The position numbers and the translations under genes were made by a program. The notes below the pieces were generated by a model, which made no database searches, was not told where the DNA came from, and worked only from the letters and a program-made list of their open reading frames with translations. A stretch of 64,000 bases of DNA from Halomonas litopenaei (GTDB lineage Bacteria; Pseudomonadota; Gammaproteobacteria; Pseudomonadales; Halomonadaceae): positions 219,752 through 283,751 of the forward strand of contig NZ_PXNS01000003.1 of assembly GCF_003045775.1 (NCBI RefSeq). The letters are read 5' to 3'. Shown here piece after piece: positions 1 to 7,592 of this stretch. Numbering within the stretch: position 1 is the stretch's first letter; every line of letters starts with the position of its first letter.

Positions 1-62
1 GTCAGGAACTGCTCGACCAGTTCAAGGCTGACCTGGAAGCGGTTCAGTCCGGCGAGGAGTAA
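1..62 (+). CDS. teaA: Ectoine TRAP transporter substrate-binding protein TeaA, 3' end only
   Basis: Only the last 19 codons are inside the window; they read QELLDQFKADLEAVQSGEE and stop at TAA (60-62). The acidic, helical tail suits the C-terminus of a DctP-type periplasmic binding protein. The name rests mainly on context: a DctQ-type and a DctM-type permease and a TeaD-like protein follow in the order of the Halomonas elongata teaABCD locus. In that system TeaA captures ectoine and hydroxyectoine in the periplasm. The start and most of the protein lie outside the window. Confidence 0.7.
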   Translation, partial: QELLDQFKADLEAVQSGEE

Positions 63-86
63 TCCTCGTCTGAGCCATCGCTCCCG

Positions 87-117
87 AAAGGGGCAGCCCT
101 ACCCGGCTGCCCCTTTT
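87..117 (+). terminator. Rho-independent terminator between teaA and teaB
   Basis: A perfect 9-bp stem (GGGGCAGCC at 90-98 pairing with 105-113) with a six-base loop is flanked by AAA and TTTT, so the stem can extend to 12 bp. It begins 25 bp after the teaA stop and precedes teaB. It probably attenuates read-through so that the binding protein is made in excess over the permease subunits. Confidence 0.8.
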
Positions 118-279
118 GTGTTTCCAGAGCCCTGAATAGCGACCCGACAGTCGCCGCCACGCCAGGCGCGCTGCGTGCATCCAGCGTTGACCAGATGGCT
201 GCGAACCGCGACCCAGAGGGCGTACGCTGCGATACAGGTACGTGCGTTTCTCCCGGAATTCCCGACCAAGGATCCCATC

Positions 280-858
280 ATGACCGAAGAAGAATCCGAA
301 CAGCACTACCACTCGGGGTTGCCTGGTTTTCTGGGCACCATCGATACGTGGATCAGCAAGCTGGAAGCCATCATTCTTGCAGTGGGTGTGCTGCTGATGG
401 CGGCCAATACCATCGCCAACGTCGTTGGCCGCTTCGTGCTCGGCGAGAGCATCTTCTTCAGCGGCGAGATCAACCGCATTCTGATCATCATGATCACCTT
501 TGCCGGTATCGGCTATGCGGCGCGCCACGGGCGCCATATTCGCATGTCGGCGATCTACGATGCCCTGCCGGTAGGTGGCCGCAAGGCATTGATGATCTTC
601 ATCTCCCTGTTTACCTCTCTGGTGATGTTCTTCCTGCTGTACTACTCGGTGATCTACATCGTCGACCTGTATGACAAGGGGCGCATTCTGCCCGCCCTTG
701 GCATCCCGATCTTCTGGATCTACCTGTGGGTACCGCTGGGCTTTCTGATCACCGGTATCCAGTACCTGCTCACCGCCATCAAGAACCTGACCTCCCGCGA
801 CGTCTACCTGTCGACCGGCGTGCTGGATGGCTACAAGGATACGGAGACCGAAGTATGA
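280..858 (+). CDS. teaB: Ectoine TRAP transporter small permease TeaB (DctQ family)
   Basis: 192 residues with four predicted membrane helices at about 28-50, 60-80, 102-126 and 143-166, the usual layout of a DctQ small permease. It partners the large permease TeaC in the inner membrane and receives substrate from TeaA. I chose the ATG at 280 because AAGGA lies 7 bases upstream and the protein then has the usual length; an in-frame ATG at 175 would add 35 atypical residues and lies much closer to the terminator. Assigning ectoine as substrate follows from gene order and teaD, not from the permease sequence alone. Confidence 0.85.
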   Translation: MTEEESEQHYHSGLPGFLGTIDTWISKLEAIILAVGVLLMAANTIANVVGRFVLGESIFFSGEINRILIIMITFAGIGYAARHGRHIRMSAIYDALPVGGRKALMIFISLFTSLVMFFLLYYSVIYIVDLYDKGRILPALGIPIFWIYLWVPLGFLITGIQYLLTAIKNLTSRDVYLSTGVLDGYKDTETEV

Positions 859-892
859 GTGACGCGACGGTGGCAGCAGGAGGACAGCCCCA

Positions 893-2176
893 ATGACAAC
901 CATAATGGTCACCACCATGATCGCCCTGCTGTTGCTGGGCTTCCCCATGATGATCCCGTTGATCACCGCGGCGGTCATCGGTTTCTTCATGATGTTCAAC
1001 GGCCTGGACCAGATGGACACGTTGATCCAGCAGATGATGGCGGGCATCCGGCCGGCCTCGCTGATCGCCGTGCCGATGTTCATCCTCGCCGCCGACATCA
1101 TGACCCGCGGCCAGTCGGCAGAGCGCCTGATCAACATGGTCATGGCCTTCATCGGCCACGTGAAGGGCGGCCTGGCGGTATCCACCGCGGCCTCCTGCAC
1201 CCTGTTCGGCGCCGTGTCCGGCTCGACCCAGGCCACCGTGGTGGCGGTGGGCTCGCCGCTACGCCCGCGCATGCTCAAGGCCGGCTACTCCGACTCCTTC
1301 ACCCTGGCGTTGATCATCAACTCGAGTGACATCGCCTTTCTGATCCCGCCCAGCATCGGCATGATCATCTATGGCGTGATCTCGGGCACCTCCATCGGCG
1401 AGCTGTTCATCGCCGGCATCGGGCCAGGCCTGCTGATCCTGCTGATGTTCTCCATCTACTGCGTGCTCTACGCGGTGATCCGCGACGTCCCCACCGAGCC
1501 CAAGGCGTCCTGGAGCGAGCGTCTCTCCGCGGTGCGTCAGGCGCTGTGGCCGCTGGGCTTCCCGGTGATCATCGTCGGCGGCATCTACGGCGGCATCTTC
1601 AGCCCCACCGAGGCCGCCGCGGCCTGCGTGCTGTACGCGGTGCTGCTGGAGTTCGTGGTGTTCCGATCGCTGAAGATGAACGACATCTACGCCATCGCCA
1701 AGTCCACCGGCCTGATCACCGCGGTGGTGTTCATCCTGGTCGCCGTGGGCAACGGCTTCTCGTGGATCATCTCCTTCGCCCAGATTCCGCAGGCCATGCT
1801 CGAGGCGGCCGGGATCAACGAAGCGGGTCCCACGGGCGTGCTGATCGCCATCTGCATCGCCTTCTTCGTGGCCTGCATGTTCGTCGACCCGATCGTGGTC
1901 ATCCTGGTGCTGACGCCGATCTTCGCGCCGGCCATCGAGGCCACCGGACTCGACCCGGTGCTGGTGGGTATCCTGATCACCCTGCAAGTGGCCATCGGCT
2001 CGGCGACGCCACCCTTCGGCTGCGACATCTTTACCGCCATCGCGATCTTCAAGCGGCCCTACCTGGACGTGATCAAGGGCACACCTCCGTTCGTGTTCCT
2101 GCTGATCCTGGCCGCGGCCCTGCTGATCATGTTCCCGCAGATTGCGTTGTTCCTGCGCGACGTCGCCTTCCGCTAG
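893..2176 (+). CDS. teaC: Ectoine TRAP transporter large permease TeaC (DctM family)
   Basis: 427 residues, very hydrophobic, with the many-helix pattern of DctM subunits. TRAP large permeases use a sodium gradient to drive uptake of the solute delivered by the binding protein. Conserved family segments are visible, such as VSGSTQATVVAVGS near residue 112 and TPPFGCDIFTAIAI near residue 370. CAGGAGGA sits 8 bases before the ATG. The gene starts 34 bp after teaB in the same orientation, so the two are surely co-transcribed. It probably brings in ectoine for osmoprotection and recovery of leaked compatible solute. Confidence 0.88.
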   Translation: MTTIMVTTMIALLLLGFPMMIPLITAAVIGFFMMFNGLDQMDTLIQQMMAGIRPASLIAVPMFILAADIMTRGQSAERLINMVMAFIGHVKGGLAVSTAASCTLFGAVSGSTQATVVAVGSPLRPRMLKAGYSDSFTLALIINSSDIAFLIPPSIGMIIYGVISGTSIGELFIAGIGPGLLILLMFSIYCVLYAVIRDVPTEPKASWSERLSAVRQALWPLGFPVIIVGGIYGGIFSPTEAAAACVLYAVLLEFVVFRSLKMNDIYAIAKSTGLITAVVFILVAVGNGFSWIISFAQIPQAMLEAAGINEAGPTGVLIAICIAFFVACMFVDPIVVILVLTPIFAPAIEATGLDPVLVGILITLQVAIGSATPPFGCDIFTAIAIFKRPYLDVIKGTPPFVFLLILAAALLIMFPQIALFLRDVAFR

Positions 2177-2221
2177 GCGGCGTCTGTCAGCTGCGCGGAG
2201 ACCAAGCTTGAGGAGAGACCG

Positions 2222-2665
2222 ATGTTCAATCGAATCCTGGTGGCGGTGGACGGCTCCAAGGGCGCCCTCAAGGCGCTGGAGAAGGCCGTGGGGCTGCAGT
2301 ACCTGACCGGCGCCGAGCTCTACATCCTGTGCGTGTTCAAGCACCACAGTCTGCTCGAGGCCTCCCTGTCGATGGTTCGCCCGGACAAGCTGGACCTGCC
2401 CGACGATGCCCTCAAGGAGTACGCCTCGGAGATCGCCGTGCATGCCAAGAACCACGCGGTGGAACTGGGGGTACCGCTGGAAAAGGTGCGCGCCTTCGTC
2501 AAGGGAGGCCGCCCCTCGCGCACCATCGTGCGCTTCGCCCGCAAGCGCGAGTGCGATCTGATCGTGATCGGCGCCCAGGGCACCAACGGCGACGCCAGCC
2601 TGATCCTGGGCAGTGTCGCCCAGCGGGTGTCTGGGTCGGCGCAGTGTCCGACCCTGGTGGTCTAG
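2222..2665 (+). CDS. teaD: Universal stress protein TeaD, putative regulator of the TRAP transporter
   Basis: 147 residues of a single UspA domain. The ATP-binding signature G-x2-G-x9-G-S is intact at G117, G120, G130 and S131, so this should be a nucleotide-binding Usp. A GAGGAGAGA ribosome site precedes the ATG, 45 bp after teaC. In Halomonas elongata the equivalent protein is reported to form ATP-dependent oligomers and to restrain ectoine uptake by TeaABC. The cytoplasmic location and the same role here are inferred from family and position. Confidence 0.87.
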   Translation: MFNRILVAVDGSKGALKALEKAVGLQYLTGAELYILCVFKHHSLLEASLSMVRPDKLDLPDDALKEYASEIAVHAKNHAVELGVPLEKVRAFVKGGRPSRTIVRFARKRECDLIVIGAQGTNGDASLILGSVAQRVSGSAQCPTLVV

Positions 2666-2706
2666 CGCCACACTCATCACGGCTACCACAGACGTAGCCG
2701 CAACCA

Positions 2707-2731
2707 CAGGCCCGGGTCATGCCCGGGCCTG
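2707..2731 (+). terminator. Hairpin after teaD
   Basis: A perfect 10-bp stem (CAGGCCCGGG with CCCGGGCCTG, loop TCATG) lies 41 bp past the teaD stop. It lacks a clear T-run, so it may be an imperfect terminator or a transcript-stabilising end for the tea operon. Confidence 0.55.
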
Positions 2732-2834
2732 CCTCGTAGGGGGTAACGCACGGCGGGTGCGGAACCCTTTTGCCCCTGTTACAGTCACAACAACGACATT
2801 CACACTACGGCCAACGCGCCAGCCAAGGATTTCC

Positions 2835-3551
2835 ATGAAGACACTGCTGACTTCCGCCTCCCTGATCGCCCTGCTGGGCGCCGCTCCCATGGCCTTTTCC
2901 GCCCCCGAGAGCGACCAGGAAAAGCTTAGCTACAGCCTGGGTGTGACCCTGGGCCAGAGCATCAAGCAAGACGTGGAAGACCTCGACACGGATGCCTTCA
3001 GCGAGGCGATCAAGGACGTGTTCGCCGACGACGGCCTCGACATGACCGACGAGGAGATCGCCGCCGCCCTGACCAAGTTCCAGGAAGAGGCCATGGCCAA
3101 GCGTGCTGAAGAACAGCAGCAACGTGCCGAAGAGATGGCCCAGCAGGCGGACGCCAACAAGCAGGAAGGCGAGGCCTACATGGCCGAGAACGCCGACAAG
3201 GACGGCGTTACCACTACCGACTCCGGGCTGCAGTACAAGGAGCTCGAGGAAGGTGACGGCGCCTCCCCCGAGGCCGGCGACACCGTGCAGGTCAACTACG
3301 AAGGCAAGCTGATCGATGGTACCGTGTTCGACAGCTCCTACGAGCGCGGCGAGCCGGTATCCTTCCAGGTGGGCCAGGTCATCGAGGGCTGGCAGGAAGC
3401 CCTGAAGATGATGAACGTGGGCGACACCTGGGAAGTCGTGATTCCGCCGGAGCTGGGCTACGGCGCGCGTGGCCAGGGCCCCATCGGCCCCAACGAGACC
3501 CTGATCTTCAAGGTCGAGCTGCTTGACGTGAACCCCAGCGACGAAGGCTGA
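2835..3551 (+). CDS. fkpA: FKBP-type peptidyl-prolyl isomerase, FkpA/Mip type
   Basis: 238 residues: a Sec signal peptide (about 1-23, ending AFSA), an N-terminal helical dimerisation region with a long charged and glutamine-rich helix at about 75-115, and a C-terminal FKBP domain from about 130 to 235. The domain contains the usual VNYEGKLIDGTVFDSS and IPPELGYGARG segments. It should speed proline isomerisation during folding of periplasmic proteins. I start at the ATG at 2835, where the signal peptide begins; an upstream in-frame extension of 74 residues is not protein-like. Confidence 0.9.
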   Translation: MKTLLTSASLIALLGAAPMAFSAPESDQEKLSYSLGVTLGQSIKQDVEDLDTDAFSEAIKDVFADDGLDMTDEEIAAALTKFQEEAMAKRAEEQQQRAEEMAQQADANKQEGEAYMAENADKDGVTTTDSGLQYKELEEGDGASPEAGDTVQVNYEGKLIDGTVFDSSYERGEPVSFQVGQVIEGWQEALKMMNVGDTWEVVIPPELGYGARGQGPIGPNETLIFKVELLDVNPSDEG

Positions 3552-3555
3552 GTCG

Positions 3556-4602
3556 ATGACTCACCTTAGTCGTGCCAACGCCAGCCTCCTCGCGGGGCTG
3601 GCGTTTTTCGTGCTGGCACCTCAGGCCACGGCCGACTCCCCCGACGCCCTGCCCGCGCTGGGTCTCTCGAAGGACCGTCTGGCCACCATCGGCGTCTCGT
3701 CCGGCGGCTACATGGCCGCGCAGCTGGCGGTGGCCTGGCCCGAGCGCTTCGATGCGCTCGGGCTGGTCGCCGCCGGCCCCTGGGGCTGTGCCCGGGGCGA
3801 GCTGGGAGTGGCGCTGGGTCAGTGCATGTTCACTCGCCTTGGCGACCCCGACCTGGCGGCGATCGACAGCCGCCTTGCGGACTACCGCGAGCTCGATCGC
3901 GCGGGTAGCGCTGAATCGCTCGACGACCTCAAGGTGTATCTCTGGCACGGTGAGGACGATGGCACCATCGATCCCGACGTCGGACACGCCGCCGCTCGAC
4001 AATGGCGTGACTGGCTCGCCGACGATGATCAACTGAAGACGGTGTTTCAGGACGGCGCGGGGCACGGCTGGCCGGCGCTGGACGCCGCTGGCGAGGCGGG
4101 CCTGGCCGACTGCGAAGAGGGCGGTGCGCCTTTCCTGCTCGACTGCGGCCTGGACCTGGCCGGCGAGGCGCTGGGCTGGTGGTGGGACGATCTGGCGCCT
4201 GCCGGCGAGGCCGACGATGTGCGCCTGCTGGCCTTCGACCAGAGCGAGTTCGACGCCAAGGGACTCGCCGACACCGGCTTTGTCTATCTGCCGAAGCAGT
4301 GCGAAAGCGGCGACTGCGCACTGGTGGTGGCGCTACATGGCTGCCAGATGGGCGTGGACGACGATGAAGGCGCAGCGACGCCATTCACCCGGGCAAGCGG
4401 CCTGAACCGTTACGCCAAGAGCAACGACCTGGTGGTGCTCTACCCCCAGGCCGAGGCCAGCCTGGCCAATCCCAAGGGATGCTGGGACTGGTGGGGGTTC
4501 AGCGAGAGCACCTGGCAGCGCGACCCTTTGCACGACAGCCGGGACGGCCGTCAGGTCAGCGCCCTGATGCAAATGGTCGATAGACTGCAGGAAGCGCCCT
4601 GA
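3556..4602 (+). CDS. Secreted PHB-depolymerase-family esterase
   Basis: 348 residues with a signal peptide (1-26, ATA/DS). The nucleophile lies in the lipase box GVSSG at Ser49, close to the N-terminus, followed by candidate Asp135 (HGEDDGT) and His170 (GAGHGW). The conserved oxyanion-type strand (VVALHGCQMG) and the NPKGCWDWWG block come after the triad. This order fits the circularly permuted poly(3-hydroxybutyrate) depolymerase family, which hydrolyses the polymer or its oligomers. The start is 4 bp after the fkpA stop. The exact substrate cannot be read from sequence; a general feruloyl or acetyl esterase is possible. Confidence 0.75.
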   Translation: MTHLSRANASLLAGLAFFVLAPQATADSPDALPALGLSKDRLATIGVSSGGYMAAQLAVAWPERFDALGLVAAGPWGCARGELGVALGQCMFTRLGDPDLAAIDSRLADYRELDRAGSAESLDDLKVYLWHGEDDGTIDPDVGHAAARQWRDWLADDDQLKTVFQDGAGHGWPALDAAGEAGLADCEEGGAPFLLDCGLDLAGEALGWWWDDLAPAGEADDVRLLAFDQSEFDAKGLADTGFVYLPKQCESGDCALVVALHGCQMGVDDDEGAATPFTRASGLNRYAKSNDLVVLYPQAEASLANPKGCWDWWGFSESTWQRDPLHDSRDGRQVSALMQMVDRLQEAP

Positions 4603-4659
4603 GGCGTGGCAAGGGATTTGCCAAGCGCGTGGGCAGGTTGAGCGCCCTCGACAGGCTAC

Positions 4660-4683
4660 AGCAGGCGCCCTGAGGCGCCTGCT
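4660..4683. terminator. Perfect hairpin between convergent genes
   Basis: A 10-bp perfect inverted repeat (AGCAGGCGCC and GGCGCCTGCT around a CTGA loop) lies between the esterase and the oppositely oriented sco gene. There is no T-run, so terminator function is likely but not certain; it could serve both strands. Confidence 0.5.
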
Positions 4684-4711
4684 TGGCTAGAGGCCTAGGC
4701 TTGGCAGGAAG

Positions 4712-5338
4712 TTAGTTCAACGCCCGATCCAGCGCCGCCGAGAGCGGCCCCGGGGTCGGGGCGTGCAATACCCGCTCGATGATTTCGCCGCTGGCGTCCA
4801 CCAGATAGAGCGAGGCCGAGTGATCCACCAGATACTCCACGGCGGATTCCGGCGTCTCGACCTTGCGCCAGACGACGCCGTAGCGCTCGCCGATATCGGC
4901 AAGCTCGGCCTGGCTACCGGTGGCGCCGATGAAGTCGTCGCCGAAGGCCTCAAGGTACTCCGACAACCGCTCCAGGGTGTCACGCTCGGGGTCCACCGAA
5001 ATCATCAACGGCACCACCCGCCGACGCTGCTCTTCGGGCAGTGCCTGGCGCGCCTGGCGCACCACCGCCAGGCTCATGGGGCAGACGTCGGGACACCAGG
5101 TGTAGCCGAAGAAGATCACCGCCAGCTGGTCATCATCGAGATCGCTCAGCGCAAAGTCGCCCACGGTCGACGCCAGGCGTATCTCACCAGCGACCAGCCC
5201 GTCCTGCTCGGCGGGCTGCCAGGGCTTGAAGGTCCACAACAGGGCCGCCGCCAGCATCACCACCGCCGCCAGGACCAGCCCCAGGGTCCGTCGATCGAAG
5301 CCGTGTCGACGTTGCTGCTGTCGTTGCGGTCGGGTCAT
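4712..5338 (-). CDS. SCO1/SenC family copper chaperone or thioredoxin-like protein
   Basis: 208 residues with one N-terminal membrane helix (about 19-36) and a thioredoxin-like domain facing the periplasm. The copper-binding set of the SCO family is complete: Cys82 and Cys86 in a CPDVC motif and a distant His173 (VDHSASL). The family delivers copper to, or reduces thiols of, the CuA centre of cytochrome oxidase. It overlaps the upstream minus-strand gene by 4 bases (ATGA), so the two are translationally coupled. Confidence 0.88.
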   Translation of the reverse strand: MTRPQRQQQRRHGFDRRTLGLVLAAVVMLAAALLWTFKPWQPAEQDGLVAGEIRLASTVGDFALSDLDDDQLAVIFFGYTWCPDVCPMSLAVVRQARQALPEEQRRRVVPLMISVDPERDTLERLSEYLEAFGDDFIGATGSQAELADIGERYGVVWRKVETPESAVEYLVDHSASLYLVDASGEIIERVLHAPTPGPLSAALDRALN

Positions 5339-5856
5339 GGCAGGCTTCGCTCCACGTCCAGATCGAAGGTACTTCCGAGACGCCCACGCGGCGCATCGAA
5401 GCTGACCCGGGCACGCCAGGTCATGCGCTCACGGGTGCAGATGCCGAGCTGTCCCATTCCCTGAAAGCGGCCCGGTTCGCCGCCTTGCACGGCGTCGAGA
5501 TGGAAACGATGCTCGCCCATGTCCATGCCGACCCCTTCGAACACCACCCGTACGTTCTGCGCTTCCACGCCGTCGAGGCGCACTTCGAGGGGCAACGACT
5601 CCAGCGGGCGAATGTCACCCTCCACCGGGATCGCCAGGGTCAGCCGCTCACCCTCCTCGAGACCGACGCCGCAGGGCCCCTGGTGCAGATCGCAGCCGGG
5701 CGCGGCCGGATACCAGGTCGTCTCCTGGTGATCGCCAAGCTCGTAGCGCAGCAGGTACCATAGGGCAATCAGCAAGGTGACCACGGTTACTGTGATCAGC
5801 AGGCGAAGCCGAGGACGACGGGCGCCGCGCGAGGCTGGGGACTGGCGCGAATGCAT
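5335..5856 (-). CDS. Unknown membrane-anchored periplasmic protein paired with SCO1
   Basis: 173 residues, not recognised as a named family. It has a basic N-terminus, a single membrane helix (about 20-38), and an outer domain containing a C-x5-C element (CDLHQGPC) and a Met/His segment VGMDMGEHRF. Both are compatible with metal or thiol chemistry, although that is inference. The ATG at 5856 is chosen; an upstream TTG start at 5907 is possible but weaker. Its end overlaps the sco start by 4 bases, so a role in copper handling or cytochrome oxidase assembly is the natural hypothesis. Confidence 0.7.
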   Translation of the reverse strand: MHSRQSPASRGARRPRLRLLITVTVVTLLIALWYLLRYELGDHQETTWYPAAPGCDLHQGPCGVGLEEGERLTLAIPVEGDIRPLESLPLEVRLDGVEAQNVRVVFEGVGMDMGEHRFHLDAVQGGEPGRFQGMGQLGICTRERMTWRARVSFDAPRGRLGSTFDLDVERSLP

Positions 5857-6013
5857 GTCGGAGGGCTGCCTCCAAAGGGAATGGGCGTAGGGTAAGCTTA
5901 TCAGCAAAACTCCGACGCCCCCTGCGCGACAATGTCGCAGCCGTCAACGCGCGCTTACTCACGCTCGACGGCGCACTATTCTGCCACCGGCCTCGCCCGG
6001 ACAAGGAACGTAC

Positions 6014-6925
6014 ATGGCCTCCATCACTGCGGCCCTGGGCCCGCTTTTTCTGCTTATCCTGCTTGGCGCCGTGCTGGGTGTCGGACGCATCCCAGGCGGG
6101 GACTTCTGGGCGCGCATGGAGCGCCTGATCTACTTTCTGCTGTTTCCCGCCATGCTGGTGGCGACCCTGGCCAGGGCGGACATCAGCCAGGTACCGGTGG
6201 CCAGGCTCGCCCTGGTGCTGCTGGGCACCATGCTGGTGCTCTCCGCCCTGCTGTGGTGGCTCAAGCCCCGCCTGAATCTCGACGCCGCCGCCTTTACCTC
6301 TGTCTTCCAGGGCGCGGTGCGCTTCAACACCTATGTCGGCGTCGCCGGCGCCGCTGCGCTGCACGGTCCCCAGGGCGCCACGGTGGCAGCGGTGGCCCTG
6401 GCGCTGATGATTCCCACGGTCAATGTGCTGTGCGTGCTGACCTTTATCGCCGCGGGCACCCTCGGCCGCTCAGGTCTATGGCGCTCACTGCTCGCCCTGG
6501 CCCAGAACCCGCTGATCCTCGCCTGCCTGATCGGTATCGGGCTCAATCTCTCGGGTATCGGCCTGCCGGGCTGGTCGGCGGGAACCCTGGAGCTACTGGG
6601 ACGAGCGGCGCTGCCGCTGGGGCTGGTGGCCGTAGGGGTGGCACTGCGACCCCAGGCCCTGCTGAGGCGCGATCTTGGCCTGTGGGTCTCGAGCCTGGTC
6701 AAGCTGGTGCTGATGCCGGCGCTGGTGCTGGTGCTGGCGTGGCTGCTGGGCCTCGACCCTGTCAGCCAGGATGTGGCGCTGCTGTACGCCGCCCTGCCCA
6801 CCGCCACCTCCGCCTATATTCTGGCACGCCAGCTGGGGGGGGACGCTGAGCTGATGGCCGGACTGATCACCGCCCAGACCCTGGCGGCGATGATCAGCCT
6901 GCCGCTGTGGATGCAGCTGACCTGA
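6014..6925 (+). CDS. AEC (auxin efflux carrier) family transporter
   Basis: 303 residues, ten predicted membrane helices arranged as two five-helix halves, with the family's conserved segment around FNTYVGVAGAAAL (about residue 110) and the C-terminal ALPTATSAYILARQLGGD block. Bacterial AEC proteins move small organic acids such as malonate or malate, or other anions, and the substrate here is unknown. It stands alone, followed by the two small-RNA repeats. No regulator is adjacent on the upstream side. Confidence 0.82.
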   Translation: MASITAALGPLFLLILLGAVLGVGRIPGGDFWARMERLIYFLLFPAMLVATLARADISQVPVARLALVLLGTMLVLSALLWWLKPRLNLDAAAFTSVFQGAVRFNTYVGVAGAAALHGPQGATVAAVALALMIPTVNVLCVLTFIAAGTLGRSGLWRSLLALAQNPLILACLIGIGLNLSGIGLPGWSAGTLELLGRAALPLGLVAVGVALRPQALLRRDLGLWVSSLVKLVLMPALVLVLAWLLGLDPVSQDVALLYAALPTATSAYILARQLGGDAELMAGLITAQTLAAMISLPLWMQLT

Positions 6926-6991
6926 GGGCAAGTCGAGACCAGGCCAGGCGAGACCAGCCCCCGGCTTTATTAAAAAAGATTCTCGTTTGTG

Positions 6992-7021
6992 TTGACGAAA
7001 CAAATGAGAATGATTTACGCT
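6992..7021 (+). promoter_or_regulatory. Promoter with Fur-box-like operator for small RNA copy 1
   Basis: TTGACG (6992-6997) and TACGCT (7016-7021) form -35 and -10 elements 18 bases apart. The spacer holds ATGAGAATGAT (7004-7014), which matches 9 of 11 positions of the Fur-box core ATGATAATCAT. A second half-site ATTCTC at 6980 mirrors GAGAAT at 7006. Binding of iron-loaded Fur would block RNA polymerase. Confidence 0.65.
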
Positions 7022-7027
7022 GAGGTT

Positions 7028-7143
7028 GTCGGCGTTGATGAGTCGCCGGCGCCAGATACCAGACATTGCCAGTCGCTATCTGGTTTCTCCTCCTCATTGC
7101 TAGTCACGGTCCTTGCGCCGCTTCCCCCTGGAAGCGGCTTTTT
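7028..7143 (+). ncRNA. Putative Fur-repressed small RNA, copy 1 (RyhB/PrrF-like)
   Basis: The predicted transcript of about 116 nt starts 7 bases after the -10 element and ends at a strong intrinsic terminator: a 9-bp stem (GCCGCTTCC, 7117-7125, with 7130-7138) followed by TTTTT. Inside are a 5' hairpin (CGGCG at 7030 with CGCCG at 7044) and a hairpin CCAGATA (7052) with TATCTGG (7077). The loop of the second exposes GACATTGC, an octamer also present in the pairing region of E. coli RyhB. No convincing reading frame is present. Size, Fur control and tandem duplication recall PrrF1/PrrF2 of Pseudomonas; orthology is not shown. Confidence 0.72.
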
Positions 7144-7347
7144 CATGGCCGCTTGGTTCAGTCCCGCGGCCAGCACTCCTTCGCCTCGTTGCTCAAGACG
7201 TCCTGCCACCGCTTGATTCCGCCATCCCGAGCCTCTGCCCGGTTTCGCCTGCTGTCTTGGCGCCGCCCCTCGCATGCGTCTCCCTTGGCAGAAAGCCAGC
7301 GAGTGTGAGCGGACACACTGCCTTAATAAAAAATATTCTCGTTACGC

Positions 7348-7377
7348 TTGACGAAGAAAATGAGAATGATTTACGCT
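7348..7377 (+). promoter_or_regulatory. Promoter with Fur-box-like operator for small RNA copy 2
   Basis: The same elements as copy 1, shifted by exactly 356 bp: TTGACG at 7348-7353, TACGCT at 7372-7377 and the Fur-box-like ATGAGAATGAT between them. The bases upstream of the -35 differ from copy 1 but keep the ATTCTCGTT half-site (7335-7343). Confidence 0.65.
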
Positions 7378-7383
7378 GAGGTT

Positions 7384-7502
7384 GTCGGCGTTGATGAGTC
7401 GCCGGCGCCAGATACCAGACATTGCCAGTCGCTATCTGGTTTCTCCTCCTCATTGCTAGTCACGGTCCTTTCACCGCTCCCCCGGGAGCGGTTTTCTTTT
7501 TT
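7384..7502 (+). ncRNA. Putative Fur-repressed small RNA, copy 2
   Basis: The transcribed body is identical to copy 1 through position 7470, including both hairpins and the GACATTGC loop. After that the sequence diverges, but the function is kept: its own intrinsic terminator uses a different stem (ACCGCTCC at 7473-7480 with GGAGCGGT at 7485-7492) followed by TTTCTTTTTT. Conservation of body and promoter with replacement of the terminator is what selection on an RNA, rather than a protein, would leave. The following 90 bp up to the LysR gene show nothing. Confidence 0.72.
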
Positions 7503-7592
7503 CTGGCCATCGAGGCTTCTGGTCAGCCTCGCCCCAGGGCCTTGGCTCCTGTTCGTCGCACCGCTCCCTGCGTCTCACCGCTCTCGTTCATC

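Larger units (their letters stand above)
7002..7470 (+). repeat. Pair of 113-nt identical direct repeats (7002-7114 and 7358-7470)
   Basis: The two copies match at every base over 113 nt, with start-to-start distance 356 bp. The 243 bp between them (7115-7357) hold the first terminator and then about 180 bp in which I see no gene, before the second promoter region. Flanks outside the repeats are only partly similar, which argues for an old duplication held by selection or gene conversion. Confidence 0.95.

Noticed and set aside
175..279. 35-residue N-terminal extension of TeaB
   Set aside because: The ATG at 280 has a proper ribosome site and gives the normal DctQ length.
1259..2707. 482-residue minus-strand reading frame opposite teaC and teaD
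   Set aside because: His/Arg/Gln-rich shadow of real genes on the plus strand; typical of GC-rich DNA with few stops.
6989..7453. Short protein frames inside the two 113-nt repeats, including identical starts on the minus strand
   Set aside because: Identity of the frames only reflects the DNA repeat; promoters, hairpins and terminators indicate RNA genes on the plus strand.
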